Source: Apirhabdus apintestini (GTDB lineage Bacteria > Pseudomonadota > Gammaproteobacteria > Enterobacterales > Enterobacteriaceae). From it: DNA of 64,000 nucleotides. Location of the stretch: assembly GCA_033977085.1 (NCBI GenBank), contig CP138906.1, forward strand, positions 2,294,001-2,358,000, written 5' to 3'. How positions within the stretch are numbered: position 1 is the stretch's first letter; the number at the start of each line of letters is the position of its first letter. Both the position numbers and the translations under genes were made by a program. Under the pieces are notes generated by a model. That model saw only the letters and a list, made by a program, of their open reading frames with translations, was not told the origin of the DNA and ran no database searches. This document shows, piece by piece, positions 20,574-30,560 of this stretch.

Positions 20574-21349
20574 TCATAGGCGCGTAGTGAAACCGTAATG
20601 TTTAAAAATCGCTGCTGCTTCCGGCCCCTGCAAATAGCGATAAAACGCCTGGGTCGCGGTGGACGGGTTATCTTTAATCATTGCCATTGGATACTCGACC
20701 TTTTGGTGGGAGTCTTCCGGGAAGGTCGCGACGACTTTAACCCCTTTACTGGCAACCGCATCAGATCCATACACAATGCCCAGCGGGGCTCCACCGCGCT
20801 CAACCAGCGCCATCGCCCCACGCACATCCTGCGCCGGAGCGAGTTTTGGCATAAGTGATTCCCAGGCCCCAAGGTGCGTCAGAGCCTCTTTGGCATAAAT
20901 TCCTGCAGGGACATGATCGGGATCGCCAACGGCCAGCCGCCCTTCCTGTAATAGCGGCAGCCACTTCGTTTCTTTATTGATGGTGAAAGAGGGCTGTGCG
21001 CTGGCCTGCGGCGCTATCACGACCAGGCTGTTAGTCAACAGCGTAATACGCGAGTCGGTTTCAATGGCTTTCTTCCCGGCCGCATAATCCATCCACTTTT
21101 GATCGGCAGAGATAAACAGGTTTGCCGGAGCGCCTGCTTCTATTTGTCGCGCTAGCGTTGAGGAAGAGGCAAACGAAGAGACAACCTCAACCTGATGCGC
21201 TTTTTATACTGCTGCGCGATATCCGATAGCGCATTAGTTAGTGATGCAGCGGCAAATACGGTGATTTTTTCCGCAGGTTCAGCCTGCGCCGCGATACTCA
21301 GTGACAGTGCCACTGCGCCCGTCGTAAGTCGTAACCATGAAATCGTCAT
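20574..21349 (-). pseudogene. modA: Molybdate-binding periplasmic protein, one frameshift
   Basis: Periplasmic receptor for molybdate. The signal peptide runs to IAAQAEPAEKITVFAAAS, where FAAASL is the start of the mature ligand-binding lobe. A shift near 21205 (T-run, after QQYKK) moves to the frame leading to LFISADQKWMDYAAGKKAI. The rest is intact, with NSLVVIAPQ, GRLAVGDPDHVPAGIYAKEAL and GSDAVASKGVKVVATFPEDS. First gene of modABC, with a ModE site upstream. Confidence 0.9.
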
Positions 21350-21368
21350 TTTTATACTCCCGATAATA

Positions 21369-21392
21369 CGCTGTGTAGGGCGTAATATAACG
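21369..21392 (-). promoter_or_regulatory. ModE operator of modABC
   Basis: On the modA strand the site starts CGTTATATT and ends CTACACAGCG. The E. coli operator has CGTTATATT and CCTACATAACG at the same spacing. It lies 20 bases upstream of modA, so molybdate-bound ModE would repress transport. Confidence 0.85.
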
Positions 21393-21481
21393 ATAGCGCG
21401 GCGTTTTTCCTAGTAGAGAGAAGCGTTTTTAGCAAGGAGGGAGAAAGAGAACGCCCGGCGTCGCCAGGCGTTAATAAAAGA

Positions 21482-21631
21482 TTAATGATGCGTTCTGGAC
21501 TCGTTGCGGCGCCCGACGCCTGAGAAAACGTTGAATACTTCTCCCAGACCGTAAATCAAACCGAGAATGACCGCCATCACCACGGGCACCATGATAACGG
21601 CGAAAACCAGACCTTTTAGCAACTCAAACAT
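21482..21631 (-). CDS. acrZ: AcrZ, small protein partner of the AcrAB-TolC pump
   Basis: 49-residue single-helix inner-membrane protein that binds AcrB and tunes its drug export. The sequence begins MFELLKGLVFAVIMVPVVMA and continues through IYGLGEVFNVFSGVG, nearly identical to E. coli AcrZ (also 49 residues). ATG 21631 follows GGAG; an in-frame extension upstream to 21709 has no support. It lies between modA and modE as in E. coli. Confidence 0.95.
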   Translation of the reverse strand: MFELLKGLVFAVIMVPVVMAVILGLIYGLGEVFNVFSGVGRRNESRTHH

Positions 21632-21759
21632 GGCGTGCTCCAGCGTAAATTGAGGGGGTATTCTAGCGTCGCGTGTAAAAAGATATCGCCTTTTGTGCGA
21701 ATTTGCCACTCCGGCTCCAATAAGAGAAAATAACCTTTTCGCGCACCAGGAATGACATT

Positions 21760-22554
21760 ATGCAGGCAGAAATTTTATTAACGCTGAAGCTGCAGGACAG
21801 GCTATTTGCCGATCCGCGTCGTATTGCACTGCTAAAACAGATAGCAGAGACCGGCTCTATCAGCCAGGGAGCGAAATTGGCTGGCATCAGCTATAAAAGC
21901 GCCTGGGATGCCATTAATGAAATGAACCAGCTTACCGAACAAACTCTGGTCGAACGCACCACCGGCGGTAAAGGCGGCGGCGGTGCGCATCTCACGCCCT
22001 ATGGCGAACGCCTGTTACAGCTGTATTCCCTGTTAGCGCAGATTCAGCAGAAGGCGTTTGATGTGCTTCGCGATGATAGTCTGCCGCTCGATAGCCTGCT
22101 CGCCGCCATATCCCGTTTCTCGCTACAAACCAGCGCGCGCAATCAATTATTCGGCACTGTGATGCACCGCGATGAGAGCGAACGAGTACAGCAGCATATC
22201 GATATTCTGCTGGCCGACGGACATACCCAGATTAAAGCGGCCATTACCCGCCAGAGCGCAGAACGGCTGGGACTTGGGAGCGGAAAAGACGTGCTACTGC
22301 TGATTAAAGCGCCGTGGATTGAGCTGGCGCAGGCGCATCACGTGGATAAACGCGCCGATAACCAGCTTAGCGGCACAATCAGTAGCATCGAGAGCGGCTC
22401 GCAGCACAGCGAAGTTTTAGTCACGCTGCCGGGAGGGCAATCGCTGTGCGCCACGGTGCCACAGGCGCAAGTGGCACAGGAAAATTTGAGCATTGGTACT
22501 GAAATCACCGCCTTTTTTAACGCCGACCGGGTAATTATCGCCACGCTCTGCTAA
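21760..22554 (+). CDS. modE: Molybdate-dependent transcriptional regulator ModE
   Basis: Dimeric regulator that binds molybdate and represses modABC. 264 residues, intact. The N-terminal winged helix-turn-helix has ISQGAKLAGISYKSAWDAIN and a Gly-rich wing TTGGKGGGGAHLTPYG. Two tandem molybdate-binding (TOBE/MOP) domains follow: RNQLFGTV to SGKDVLLLIKAP and NQLSGTIS to TEITAFFNADRVII. Divergent from acrZ and upstream of modF. Confidence 0.96.
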   Translation: MQAEILLTLKLQDRLFADPRRIALLKQIAETGSISQGAKLAGISYKSAWDAINEMNQLTEQTLVERTTGGKGGGGAHLTPYGERLLQLYSLLAQIQQKAFDVLRDDSLPLDSLLAAISRFSLQTSARNQLFGTVMHRDESERVQQHIDILLADGHTQIKAAITRQSAERLGLGSGKDVLLLIKAPWIELAQAHHVDKRADNQLSGTISSIESGSQHSEVLVTLPGGQSLCATVPQAQVAQENLSIGTEITAFFNADRVIIATLC

Positions 22555-22630
22555 CGCTTTCACGCCTATTGACTTTGCCTGCCAGAGCACGTATCCCTGT
22601 AGCTATTCACTGCAAAAAACGGGATACAGC

Positions 22631-24096
22631 ATGTCAGCATTGCAAATTACGCAAGGCATATTTCATCTGAGTGAGACTACAGCGCTAAAAATCCCGGCGC
22701 TGACGCTGCGCGCCGGAGAAAGCTGGGCTTTTATCGGCGCTAACGGCAGCGGGAAATCGGCCCTGGCGCGCGCACTCTGCGGTGAAATGGCCCCCAGTCC
22801 GGCGATTATCATTCGACATTTCAACGCATCGCCCGGCTGTCTTTTGAGCAATTGCAGCAATTGGTTGAGGCGGAATGGCGAAATAACAATACCGATATGG
22901 CTGACCCGGAAGAAACCGACACGGGTCGCACCGTAGCGCAGATTATTCAGCATGATATCGACGATGACGCGCGCTGTCAGTTACTGGCAAAACAGTTTGG
23001 CATCGGACATTTGCTCACCCGCCGCTTTAAATATCTGTCAACCGGCGAAACGCGTAAGGCATTACTGTGCCAGGCGCTGATGAAACAACCGGACTTATTG
23101 GTGCTTGATGAGCCCTTCGACGGTCTGGATTACGGCTCGCGCGACGCGCTGAGCGCGCGACTCGCCGACTTACACGCAGCCGGTATCACGCTGGCGCTTA
23201 TCCTGAATCGTTTTGATGATATCCCTGCTTTTGTCGCCCAGGCGGGGTACTGACCGAATGCGCTCTGGAACACACCGGCTCGCGCGAGTCACTTCTGGCA
23301 CAAACGCTTATTGCCCAACTGGCGCACAGTGAAAAGCTGGCGACTTACCGTCTTCCCGACGCCGACGGCGACCATGCTCTTCCCGATGTAAATCAACCGC
23401 GGGTTCTTTTACGCAATGGCACCGTAACTTACGATGACCGCCCTATTTTGCATGGTCTGAACTGGTGCGTTTCGCCGGGCGAACACTGGCAAATAACCGG
23501 CCCTAATGGCGCTGGGAAATCAACGCTGTTAAGCCTGATTACCGGCGACCACCCTCAGGGATACAGTAACGATCTTACGCTATTTGGGCGGCGGCAGCGG
23601 CAGCGGTGAAACGATTTGGGATATTAAAAAGCATATCGGTTACGTAAGCAGTAGTTTGCACCTGGAATATCGGGTCAGCGCTTCAGTATTGACCGTTGTG
23701 CTGTCAGGCTGGCATGACTCTATCGGGCTTTATTTGAACCCTGGCGATCGCCAGTTGAAGCTTGCCCATGAGTGGCTTGCGCTTTTGGGAATGGATAACC
23801 AGGCGGCTCAAACCCCTTTTCACGCACTTTCCTGGGGGCAACAGCGGTTGGTATTGATTGTTCGTGCGCTGGTCAAGCGCCCGGCACTGCTGATCCTCGA
23901 CGAGCCGTTGCAGGGGCTTGACTCGCTTAACCGACAGCTTGTGCGCCGTTTTATCGATATTCTTATCGGCGAAGGGGACACGCAGTTGCTTTTTGTGTCG
24001 CACCACGCGGAGGATGCGCCGGATTGCATCACTCACCGTTTAAGCTTTATTCCCGAGGGAGAAGGTTTTCGTTACCAGTGCGATAAACTAAATTAA
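22631..24096 (+). pseudogene. modF: ModF, tandem ATP-binding protein, three frameshifts
   Basis: ABC-type protein with two ATPase cassettes and no membrane part, co-transcribed with modE; its role in molybdate physiology is not established. Cassette 1 has GANGSGKSALA, then a shift near 22805, then TGETRKALLCQALM and LLVLDEPFDGLD. A second shift lies near 23247. Cassette 2 starts PRVLLRNGTVTYDDRPILHG with GPNGAGKSTLLSLITGDHPQG. A third shift lies near 23588 in a G/C repeat. It ends with WGQQRLVLIVRALV and LILDEPLQGLD. Length when joined is close to the E. coli 490 residues. Confidence 0.89.
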
Positions 24097-24102
24097 TTTG
24101 CC

Positions 24103-24132
24103 GGTTAGCGACGCTCCCCTGCGCCGCTAACC
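24103..24132 (+). terminator. Stem-loop after modF
   Basis: GGTTAGCG and CGCTAACC pair over a 14-base loop just after the modF stop. There is no clear T-run, so termination is uncertain. The rest of the interval to the gal promoter (24133-24560) shows no gene. Confidence 0.45.
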
Positions 24133-24560
24133 CATCATGTCCCGCGTTTTCTGCGCTCTACTCCCTCGCTTTTCGGCAATATTTTGGCAGCTAAACGGAA
24201 ATGACGATGTGGGCGACAACCTTTAGCGCAGCAGCAGGCTTTGATACCGGCAGCAGATCCAGCGCCTGTTATCGATGGTTTTAACGCGGGATGAAAAGCT
24301 ATTTCAGTTGAGAGAGTAAGCGCATGACGCGATTACTTTTCACTGAAGTCGCTGACACGGCTCATTAACCGCCAGTGACCTTAGTCGCTGGTTAGCCTGG
24401 TACGTAATCCATCTGCTTCACCGCCGCCGTAAGAAAAAACTTTTCACTGCATCAGAATCTCAGGATAACCCCCTTAGCGCGCCAGAAATAGCCGCTTACT
24501 GTCAATAACAGCGCTGACAAAAAATCGGTTAACAATCTGGAATACTCCCGAAATCACCAA

Positions 24561-24618
24561 GTGTAAACGATTCCACTAATTCTGTGCATGTCACACTTTC
24601 ACGGCTTCTGATATGCTA
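24561..24618 (+). promoter_or_regulatory. gal operon promoter with external GalR operator and CRP half-site
   Basis: GTGTAAACGATTCCAC (24561-24576) is identical to the E. coli external gal operator OE. It is followed by CATGTCACACTTT, matching the E. coli gal CRP-binding region, and by a TATGCTA -10 element at 24612-24618. Spacing and order match E. coli closely, so GalR/GalS repression and cAMP-CRP control are expected. Confidence 0.92.
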
Positions 24619-24654
24619 AGTTAATGACATGAGCTAAGCCTAATGGAGCAAAAA

Positions 24655-25671
24655 ATGAAAGTATTGGTCACGGGTGGTAGCGGTTACATAGGCAGTCATA
24701 CCTGCGTGCAATTGCTACAAAAAGGGCACGAGGTTATTGTGCTGGATAACTTGTGTAACAGTAAGCGTAGCGTATTACCCGTTATTGAGCGCCTTGGCGG
24801 AAACGCACCGCTATTTATTGAGGGTGACATTCGCGATGCCGCCCTCCTCGGCCTTATCTTCCGTACACATGCTATCGACACAGTTATTCACTTCGCCGGC
24901 TTAAAAGCCGTGGGCGAATCGGTGAATAAACCGCTGGAATATTATGACAATAATGTCAGCGGCACACTGTGTCTCATTGAGGCTATGCGTAACGCGAATG
25001 TGACCAACTTTATTTTTAGCTCTTCGGCCACCGTTTACGGCGATCAGCCAATTATTCCTTATGTCGAAAGCTTTCCCACTGGCCACCCTACCAGCCCTTA
25101 CGGGCGCAGTAAGCTAATGGTTGAACAAATCCTCTCGGATATCCAACAGGCGAATCCCGCGTTCAGTATTGCACTATTGCGCTACTTCAACCCGGTCGGC
25201 GCGCACCCATCTGGCGACATGGGGGAAGATCCTCAGGGCATTCCAAACAACCTGATGCCTTACATTGCCCAGGTCGCGGTTGGGCGCCGCGATTCGCTGG
25301 CGATTTTCGGTAATGATTATCCAACGGAAGACGGCACCGGGGTTCGCGATTATATCCACGTGATGGACCTGGCCGAAGGCCATATTGCCGCCATGCAAAC
25401 TCTGGCAAATAAACCCGGCGTACACATTTATAACCTCGGTGCGGGCATCGGCAGCAGCGTACTCGACGTAGTAAACGCTTTTAGTCACGCCTGCGGCAAG
25501 CCCGTTAACTATCACTTTGCACCGCGACGCGACGGTGATTTGCCCGCGTACTGGGCCGATGCCAGTAAGGCCGACAGCGAACTGGGCTGGCGCGTAACCC
25601 GCACGCTTGACGAAATGGCTGCCGACACGTGGCGCTGGCAATCCCGCCATCCTCAGGGCTACCCGGACTAA
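24655..25671 (+). CDS. galE: UDP-glucose 4-epimerase
   Basis: NAD-dependent short-chain dehydrogenase family epimerase that interconverts UDP-galactose and UDP-glucose. 338 residues as in E. coli. It starts MKVLVTGGSGYIGSH (NAD-binding GxxGxxG), has the catalytic FSSSATVYG and YGRSKLMVEQ (Ser/Thr, Tyr, Lys), and GVRDYIHVMDLAEGH near the C-terminus. ATG 24655 is preceded by GGAG; an in-frame ATG four codons upstream is less likely. First gene of galETKM. Intact. Confidence 0.97.
   Translation: MKVLVTGGSGYIGSHTCVQLLQKGHEVIVLDNLCNSKRSVLPVIERLGGNAPLFIEGDIRDAALLGLIFRTHAIDTVIHFAGLKAVGESVNKPLEYYDNNVSGTLCLIEAMRNANVTNFIFSSSATVYGDQPIIPYVESFPTGHPTSPYGRSKLMVEQILSDIQQANPAFSIALLRYFNPVGAHPSGDMGEDPQGIPNNLMPYIAQVAVGRRDSLAIFGNDYPTEDGTGVRDYIHVMDLAEGHIAAMQTLANKPGVHIYNLGAGIGSSVLDVVNAFSHACGKPVNYHFAPRRDGDLPAYWADASKADSELGWRVTRTLDEMAADTWRWQSRHPQGYPD
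24674..24689 (+). promoter_or_regulatory. Internal GalR operator (OI) inside galE
   Basis: GTGGTAGCGGTTACAT is identical to the E. coli internal gal operator and lies 113 bases from OE, within codons 7-12 of galE. Both operators being present means the DNA loop made by GalR and HU in E. coli could form here. Confidence 0.9.
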
Positions 25672-25681
25672 GGACCGCACA

Positions 25682-26725
25682 ATGGAAACGTTTAACCCGG
25701 TCGATCACCCGCATCGCCGCTATAATCCCCTGACGGGGCAGTGGATTTTGGTTTCTCCCCACCGCGCTAAACGCCCGTGGCAAGGGGCGCAGGAGAAGAC
25801 ATCGGACCATGTCCCACCCTCTCACGATCCCGCCTGTTATTTGTGTCCGGGAAATACCCGAGTCACCGGAGATAAAAATCCGAACTATACGGGAACGTAT
25901 GTTTTTACCAATGATTTCGCCGCTCTGATGAGCGATACGCCGGACGCGCCGCAAAGCGACGATCCGCTCATGTGTCTGGAAAGCGCGCGCGGTACCAGCC
26001 GGGTAATTTGCTTTTCCCCGATCACAGTAAAACGCTTCCCGAATTGAGTGTTCTGGCGCTGGAGGCCGTGGTGGAAACCGGCAGCGCCTGACCACAGAAC
26101 TGGGCCGCAGCTACCCTGGATTCAGGTCTTTGAAAATAAAGGTGCGGCGATGGGCTGCTCCAATCCCCATCCCCACGGGCAAGTTTGGGCTAACAGCTTC
26201 CTGCCTAATGAAGCGCAGCAGGAAGATACCGCCCAGCGCGATTACTTTAACCGCTACGGCTCGCCGATGCTGGTGGATTACGTTCAGCGAGAACGGCAAG
26301 ACGGCAGCCGCACCGTCGTTGAGACCGAGCACTGGCTGGCGGTGGTTCCCTGGTGGGCGGCCTGGCCGTTTGAAACACTTTTGCTACCGAAGGCGCACGT
26401 GCTACGGCTGCCGGATCTGAATGAAGCGCAAAGCCGGGATCTGGCCCTGGCGCTGAAAAAGCTGACCAGCCGCTACGACAACTTATTTCACTGTTCCTTC
26501 CCCTATTCTATGGGCTGGCACGGCGCGCCTTTTAACGGCGAAGACAATGCGCACTGGCAGCTCCACGCCCATTTTTACCCGCCGCTGTTACGCTCCGCCA
26601 CGGTGCGCAAGTTTATGGTGGGCTACGAGATGCTGGCGGAAACTCAGCGCGACTTAACCGCAGAACAGGCCGCCGAACGGCTGCGTGCCGTAAGCGATAT
26701 TCATTACCGCGAATCTGGAGAATAA
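25682..26725 (+). pseudogene. galT: Galactose-1-phosphate uridylyltransferase, frameshifts near the middle
   Basis: Transfers UMP from UDP-glucose to galactose-1-phosphate. It begins METFNPVDHPHRRYNPLTG; the zinc motif CYLCPGN and GTYVFTNDFAALM follow. A shift near 26018 (C-run after VICFSP) moves to DHSKTLPELSVLALEAVVET, and a second near 26080 moves to SYPWIQVFENKGAAMGCSN. The catalytic HPHGQ motif and the C-terminal half (PMLVDYVQRERQDGSRTVVE, HWQLHAHFYPPLLRSATVRK) are intact. It ends three bases before galK. Confidence 0.92.
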
Positions 26726-26727
26726 TA

Positions 26728-27876
26728 ATGACGCTGAAAGACAAAACCCTTTCCCTGTTCGCCGATAGATTCGGCTACCCGGCAAGCCTCGTAATTCAGG
26801 CGCCGGGGCGCGTCAATTTGATAGGCGAACACACCGACTATAACGACGGTTTTGTACTCCCCTGTGCGATTGATTATCAAACCGTGGTTGCCTGCGCCGC
26901 ACGCGACGATCGCAGGGTTCGCGTTATCGCCGCTGATTATGATAACCAGATCGATGAATTCTCGCTGGATGCGCCCATCCTGCCCCACGAAAAACAGCAG
27001 TGGAGCAACTATGTCCGCGGCGTAGTTAAACATCTGCAGCAGCGCGATAATCGCATCGGCGGCGCCGATTTGGTTATCAGCGGTAACGTTCCTCAGGGCG
27101 CGGGCCTGAGTTCGTCCGCCTCGCTGGAAGTCGCGGTGGGTAAGGTTTTTCAGCAGCTTTGGGATCTGGCTCTGGATGGCACTCAGTTAGCGTTAAACGG
27201 ACAGGAAGCAGAAAACCAGTTCGTTGGCTGTAACTGCGGCATTATGGATCAACTTATTTCTGCCCTTGGTGAGGAAGGAAGCGCGCTATTGATTGACTGC
27301 CGCTCTCTTAATACAAAAGCGGTTCCGATGCCGCAGGGCGTCGCCGTAGTCATTATTAATAGTAATTTCAAACGCACCCTGGTTGGCAGCGAATATAATA
27401 CCCGGCGCGAGCAGTGTGAAACCGGCGCACGATTCTTCCAGCAAAAAGCCTTACGTGATGTGTCTCTGGATCAATTTAATGCGGTCGCACATGAGTTAGA
27501 TCCCGTGGTGGCCCGGCGCGTACGCCATGTCCTTACAGAAAATGCACGCACCGAGCAAGCCTCTGAGGCACTGGCTTGCGGCGACCTGCACCGTATGGGG
27601 GAGCTGATGGCGGAGTCTCACGCCTCTATGCGCGACGATTTTGAAATCACCGTACCGCAAATTGACACTCTGGTGGATATCGTGAAAGAGGTTATCGGCG
27701 ATCGGGGCGGAGTCCGCATGACCGGCGGCGGTTTCGGTGGATGTATTGTGGCACTGGTGCCTGAATCGCTGGTTTCAGCGGTACAAGATGCGGTAAAAAC
27801 GCAATATGAAGCGAAAACCGGCATCAAAGAGACATTCTATATCTGTAAGCCGTCAAAAGGAGCTGACGTATGCTAA
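26728..27876 (+). CDS. galK: Galactokinase
   Basis: GHMP-family kinase phosphorylating galactose. 382 residues as in E. coli, intact. Motif 1 APGRVNLIGEHTDYNDGFV, the ATP-binding motif VPQGAGLSSSASLEVAVG and motif 3 VRMTGGGFGGCIVALVP are all present. GGAG precedes ATG 26728. Its end overlaps galM by seven bases. Confidence 0.97.
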   Translation: MTLKDKTLSLFADRFGYPASLVIQAPGRVNLIGEHTDYNDGFVLPCAIDYQTVVACAARDDRRVRVIAADYDNQIDEFSLDAPILPHEKQQWSNYVRGVVKHLQQRDNRIGGADLVISGNVPQGAGLSSSASLEVAVGKVFQQLWDLALDGTQLALNGQEAENQFVGCNCGIMDQLISALGEEGSALLIDCRSLNTKAVPMPQGVAVVIINSNFKRTLVGSEYNTRREQCETGARFFQQKALRDVSLDQFNAVAHELDPVVARRVRHVLTENARTEQASEALACGDLHRMGELMAESHASMRDDFEITVPQIDTLVDIVKEVIGDRGGVRMTGGGFGGCIVALVPESLVSAVQDAVKTQYEAKTGIKETFYICKPSKGADVC

Positions 27877-28908
27877 AAGAAACGCTTCAGGTAGCGCCCG
27901 ACGAACTCCCCGGCGTATTTCCACACTGCGTAATGCCGGAGGTATGGTTGTTACATTAATGGACTGGGGCGCAACGCTATTATCCTGCCGCGTGCCACTC
28001 AGCAACGGCAGCGTTCGAGAAACGCTGCTCGGTTGCGCCAGCCCGGAAGCCTATCAAAATCAATCCGCTTATCTGGGCGCCACGGTTGGCCGCTATGCCA
28101 ACCGCATAGCCAACGCCCAATTTACGCTGAACGGGCAGCAAATTACACTGGCTGCGAATCAGGGGCCGAATCAGCTCCACGGCGGGCCAGGCGGGTTTGA
28201 TAAGCGCCGCTGGCGAGTTCTACAGCAAAATGAAAGTGAAGCCGTTTTCGCACTGGAGTCCCTCGACGGCGATCAGGGCTTTCCGGGAGAGTGCCGGGTG
28301 ACAGCGCACTATCGCGTTACAGAAGATAACCGGCTGGAAATCGAATATCGCGCTCAGGTAACGCAGGCCTGCCCCGTCAATTTGACTAACCACGCTTACT
28401 TCAACCTGGACGATAACCAAAACGATGTGCGTGAACATGAGTTACAGGTGTTTGCCGATAGCTATTTACCGATAGATGCAAGCGGCATCCCCACTCAGGG
28501 ATTATGCCCGGTAGAGAATACCGGTTTCGATTTTCGCCGCCCCAAGCCCATCATCCAGGATTTCCTGAAAGATGAAGGTCAGCAAATCGTTAACGGTTAC
28601 GATCACGCCTTTTTGTTGACCGCACGGGGAGATGTTTCGCACCCGGCGGCGCAGGTATGGTCTTCGGATAAGCGGCTCAAAATGACGGTATATACCAGCG
28701 CACCGGCGCTGCAGGTATATACCGGCAACTTCTCGCGGGCACCCCGGCCCGGGAGCAGGGTGAATATGCTAACTGGCAGGGGCTGGCGCTAGAAAGCGAG
28801 TTTTTGCCGGACAGCCCTAATCATCCGGAGTGGCCGCAGCCAAATGTTATGCTGGCGCCGGAACAGGAATATGTCAGTATCACCCACTACTGCTTTAGCG
28901 CCGCATAG
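27870..28908 (+). pseudogene. galM: Galactose mutarotase (aldose 1-epimerase), two frameshifts
   Basis: Interconverts alpha and beta anomers of galactose. It starts MLKETLQVAPDE, and a shift near 27920 leads to ISTLRNAGGMVVTLMDWGAT. The body is continuous: ATVGRYANRIANAQFTLNG, NQLHGGPGGFDKRRW, CPVNLTNHAYFNLD (catalytic His region) and VNGYDHAFLL. A second shift near 28740 moves to YANWQGLALESEFLPDSPNH and the end at TAG 28908. Last gene of the gal operon. Confidence 0.92.
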
Positions 28909-28915
28909 CGCTTTT

Positions 28916-28944
28916 CGGCCTGACTTATAGTTTTGGTCAGGCCG
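28916..28944 (+). terminator. Stem-loop after galM
   Basis: CGGCCTGAC and GTCAGGCCG form a 9-bp stem eight bases after the galM stop. There is no strong T-run after it, so it may stabilise or end the gal transcript. Confidence 0.55.
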
Positions 28945-29071
28945 GAAATTGCTCACCGGTTACACCAGTTTGCGCCTTAAAAACCACGCTGAGTTCACAT
29001 CTGTCTTACACTTTCGCAGGATTTTCGCTATGTTAAGAGCAGAGGCATTGTCGCCGCCCCCGCGGCGGCAA

Positions 29072-29090
29072 TATAATGAGAATCGTTATC
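29072..29090 (+). promoter_or_regulatory. Fur box upstream of gpmA
   Basis: TATAATGAGAATCGTTATC matches the 19-bp Fur consensus GATAATGATAATCATTATC at 16 positions. It lies 31 bases before the gpmA start. E. coli gpmA has been reported as Fur-regulated, so iron control of this glycolytic enzyme looks conserved. Confidence 0.75.
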
Positions 29091-29120
29091 AATCTCTCAC
29101 GCTTATACAGGAGTAAGACA

Positions 29121-29873
29121 ATGGCTACGACTAAACTCGTTCTGGTGCGTCACGGTGAAAGCCAGTGGAATCAGGAAAACCGTTTTACCGGCTGGTACGA
29201 TGTCGATCTGTCGGAGAAAGGTAAAGGCGAAGCAAAGGCAGCGGGAAAACTATTAAAAGATGAAGGTTATAGCTTTGACTTCGCATACACTTCTGTACTG
29301 AAGCGCGCGATTCATACCCTGTGGAATATTATGGATGAACTGGACCAGGACTGGCTGCCCGTTGAAAAATCGTGGAAGCTGAATGAACGCCACTATGGCG
29401 CGCTGCAGGGGTTGAACAAAGCTGAAACCGCCGAAAAATACGGCGATGAGCAGGTAAAACAGTGGCGCCGCGGCTTTGCTGTAACCCCGCCGGAGCTGAC
29501 CAAAGACGATGAGCGCTATCCGGGCCACGATCCGCGCTATGCAAAATTGAGCGCGAGCGAACTGCCGGTAACCGAAAGCCTCGCATTAACTATCGATCGC
29601 GTTATTCCCTACTGGAACGAAACGATTTTACCTCGTCTGAAAAACGGCGAGCGCATCATTGTGGCCGCGCACGGTAACTCTCTGCGCGCGCTGGTTAAAT
29701 ACCTCGATAATATGAGCGAAGATGAAATTCTGGAGCTGAATATTCCAACGGGTGTACCGCTGGTGTATGAGTTCGACGAAAGTTTCAAACCCGTTAAACA
29801 TTACTATTTGGGCAACGCCGAAGAAATTGCGGCTAAAGCGGCAGCGGTAGCGAATCAGGGCAAAGCGAAATAA
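29121..29873 (+). CDS. gpmA: 2,3-bisphosphoglycerate-dependent phosphoglycerate mutase
   Basis: Interconverts 3- and 2-phosphoglycerate in glycolysis. 250 residues, as in E. coli. The phospho-histidine motif LVRHGESQWN (His11), TSVLKRAIHTLW, the substrate-loop NERHYGALQGLNKAE and the second catalytic His in AAHGNSLRALVKYL are present. ATG 29121 follows AGGAG; the in-frame ATG at 29076 lies within the Fur box and is rejected. Intact. Confidence 0.98.
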   Translation: MATTKLVLVRHGESQWNQENRFTGWYDVDLSEKGKGEAKAAGKLLKDEGYSFDFAYTSVLKRAIHTLWNIMDELDQDWLPVEKSWKLNERHYGALQGLNKAETAEKYGDEQVKQWRRGFAVTPPELTKDDERYPGHDPRYAKLSASELPVTESLALTIDRVIPYWNETILPRLKNGERIIVAAHGNSLRALVKYLDNMSEDEILELNIPTGVPLVYEFDESFKPVKHYYLGNAEEIAAKAAAVANQGKAK

Positions 29874-29897
29874 ATCTTAGCCATATAAAGACACTCC

Positions 29898-29921
29898 CTC
29901 TGCCGATACGCATCGGCAGAG
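29898..29921 (+). terminator. Terminator of gpmA
   Basis: CTCTGCCGAT-ACGC-ATCGGCAGAG, a 10-bp perfect stem followed by AGCTTTATT, 25 bases after the gpmA stop. Confidence 0.85.
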
Positions 29922-29990
29922 AGCTTTATTCTCTTCCACACCGGTACGCCTGCGGCCTGCGAGCCTGTCTGTTCTGATTGAAGAAATGTA

Positions 29991-30009
29991 AAAAGGGGCT
30001 TTCGCCCCT
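29991..30009 (-). terminator. Terminator of aroG
   Basis: On the minus strand, AGGGGC-GAAA-GCCCCT followed by TTTTA, about 28 bases past the aroG stop. Confidence 0.85.
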
Positions 30010-30560
30010 CTGTTGTGCCAGCGCCGACAGAATGCGTTAGGCGCGACGTGCTTTGACGGCCCGGGCAAGCTGGCGCAGCAGCGTATCCGTATCCTGCCAG
30101 CCGATACAGGCGTCCGTAATACTTTTACCGTATACCAGCGGCTCGCCGCTGTCCGGGTTTTGATTACCTTCAACCAGATGACTCTCGACCATAACGCCCA
30201 TGATAGCCCGATCGCCGCCGGCGATTTGCGCGCATACGTCAGTACCTACGTCCATCTGCTTTTGAAATTGTTTACTGGAATTAGCGTGGCTGAAATCAAT
30301 CATCACCTGCTGTCTCAGCCCCGCTTTCGCCAGCCCTTCTTTCACCTGCGCCACGTGCTGCGCGCTGTAGTTAGGCTCTTTACCACCGCGCAGGATGATA
30401 TGGCAATCTTCGTTGCCCGCCGTATTGACGATGGCAGAATGACCCCATTTCGTTACGGAAAGGAAACAGTGCGGCGCACCGGCGGCGTTAATTGTCAACA
30501 ACGGGTAAAAAGTGATCCACTTACCGTCACCACCAACGGTCTAATATTGATCCACCTTGC

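Noticed and set aside
29076..29120. In-frame upstream start for gpmA giving 265 residues
   Set aside because: The extension overlaps the Fur box, and the AGGAG site precedes the 250-residue form.
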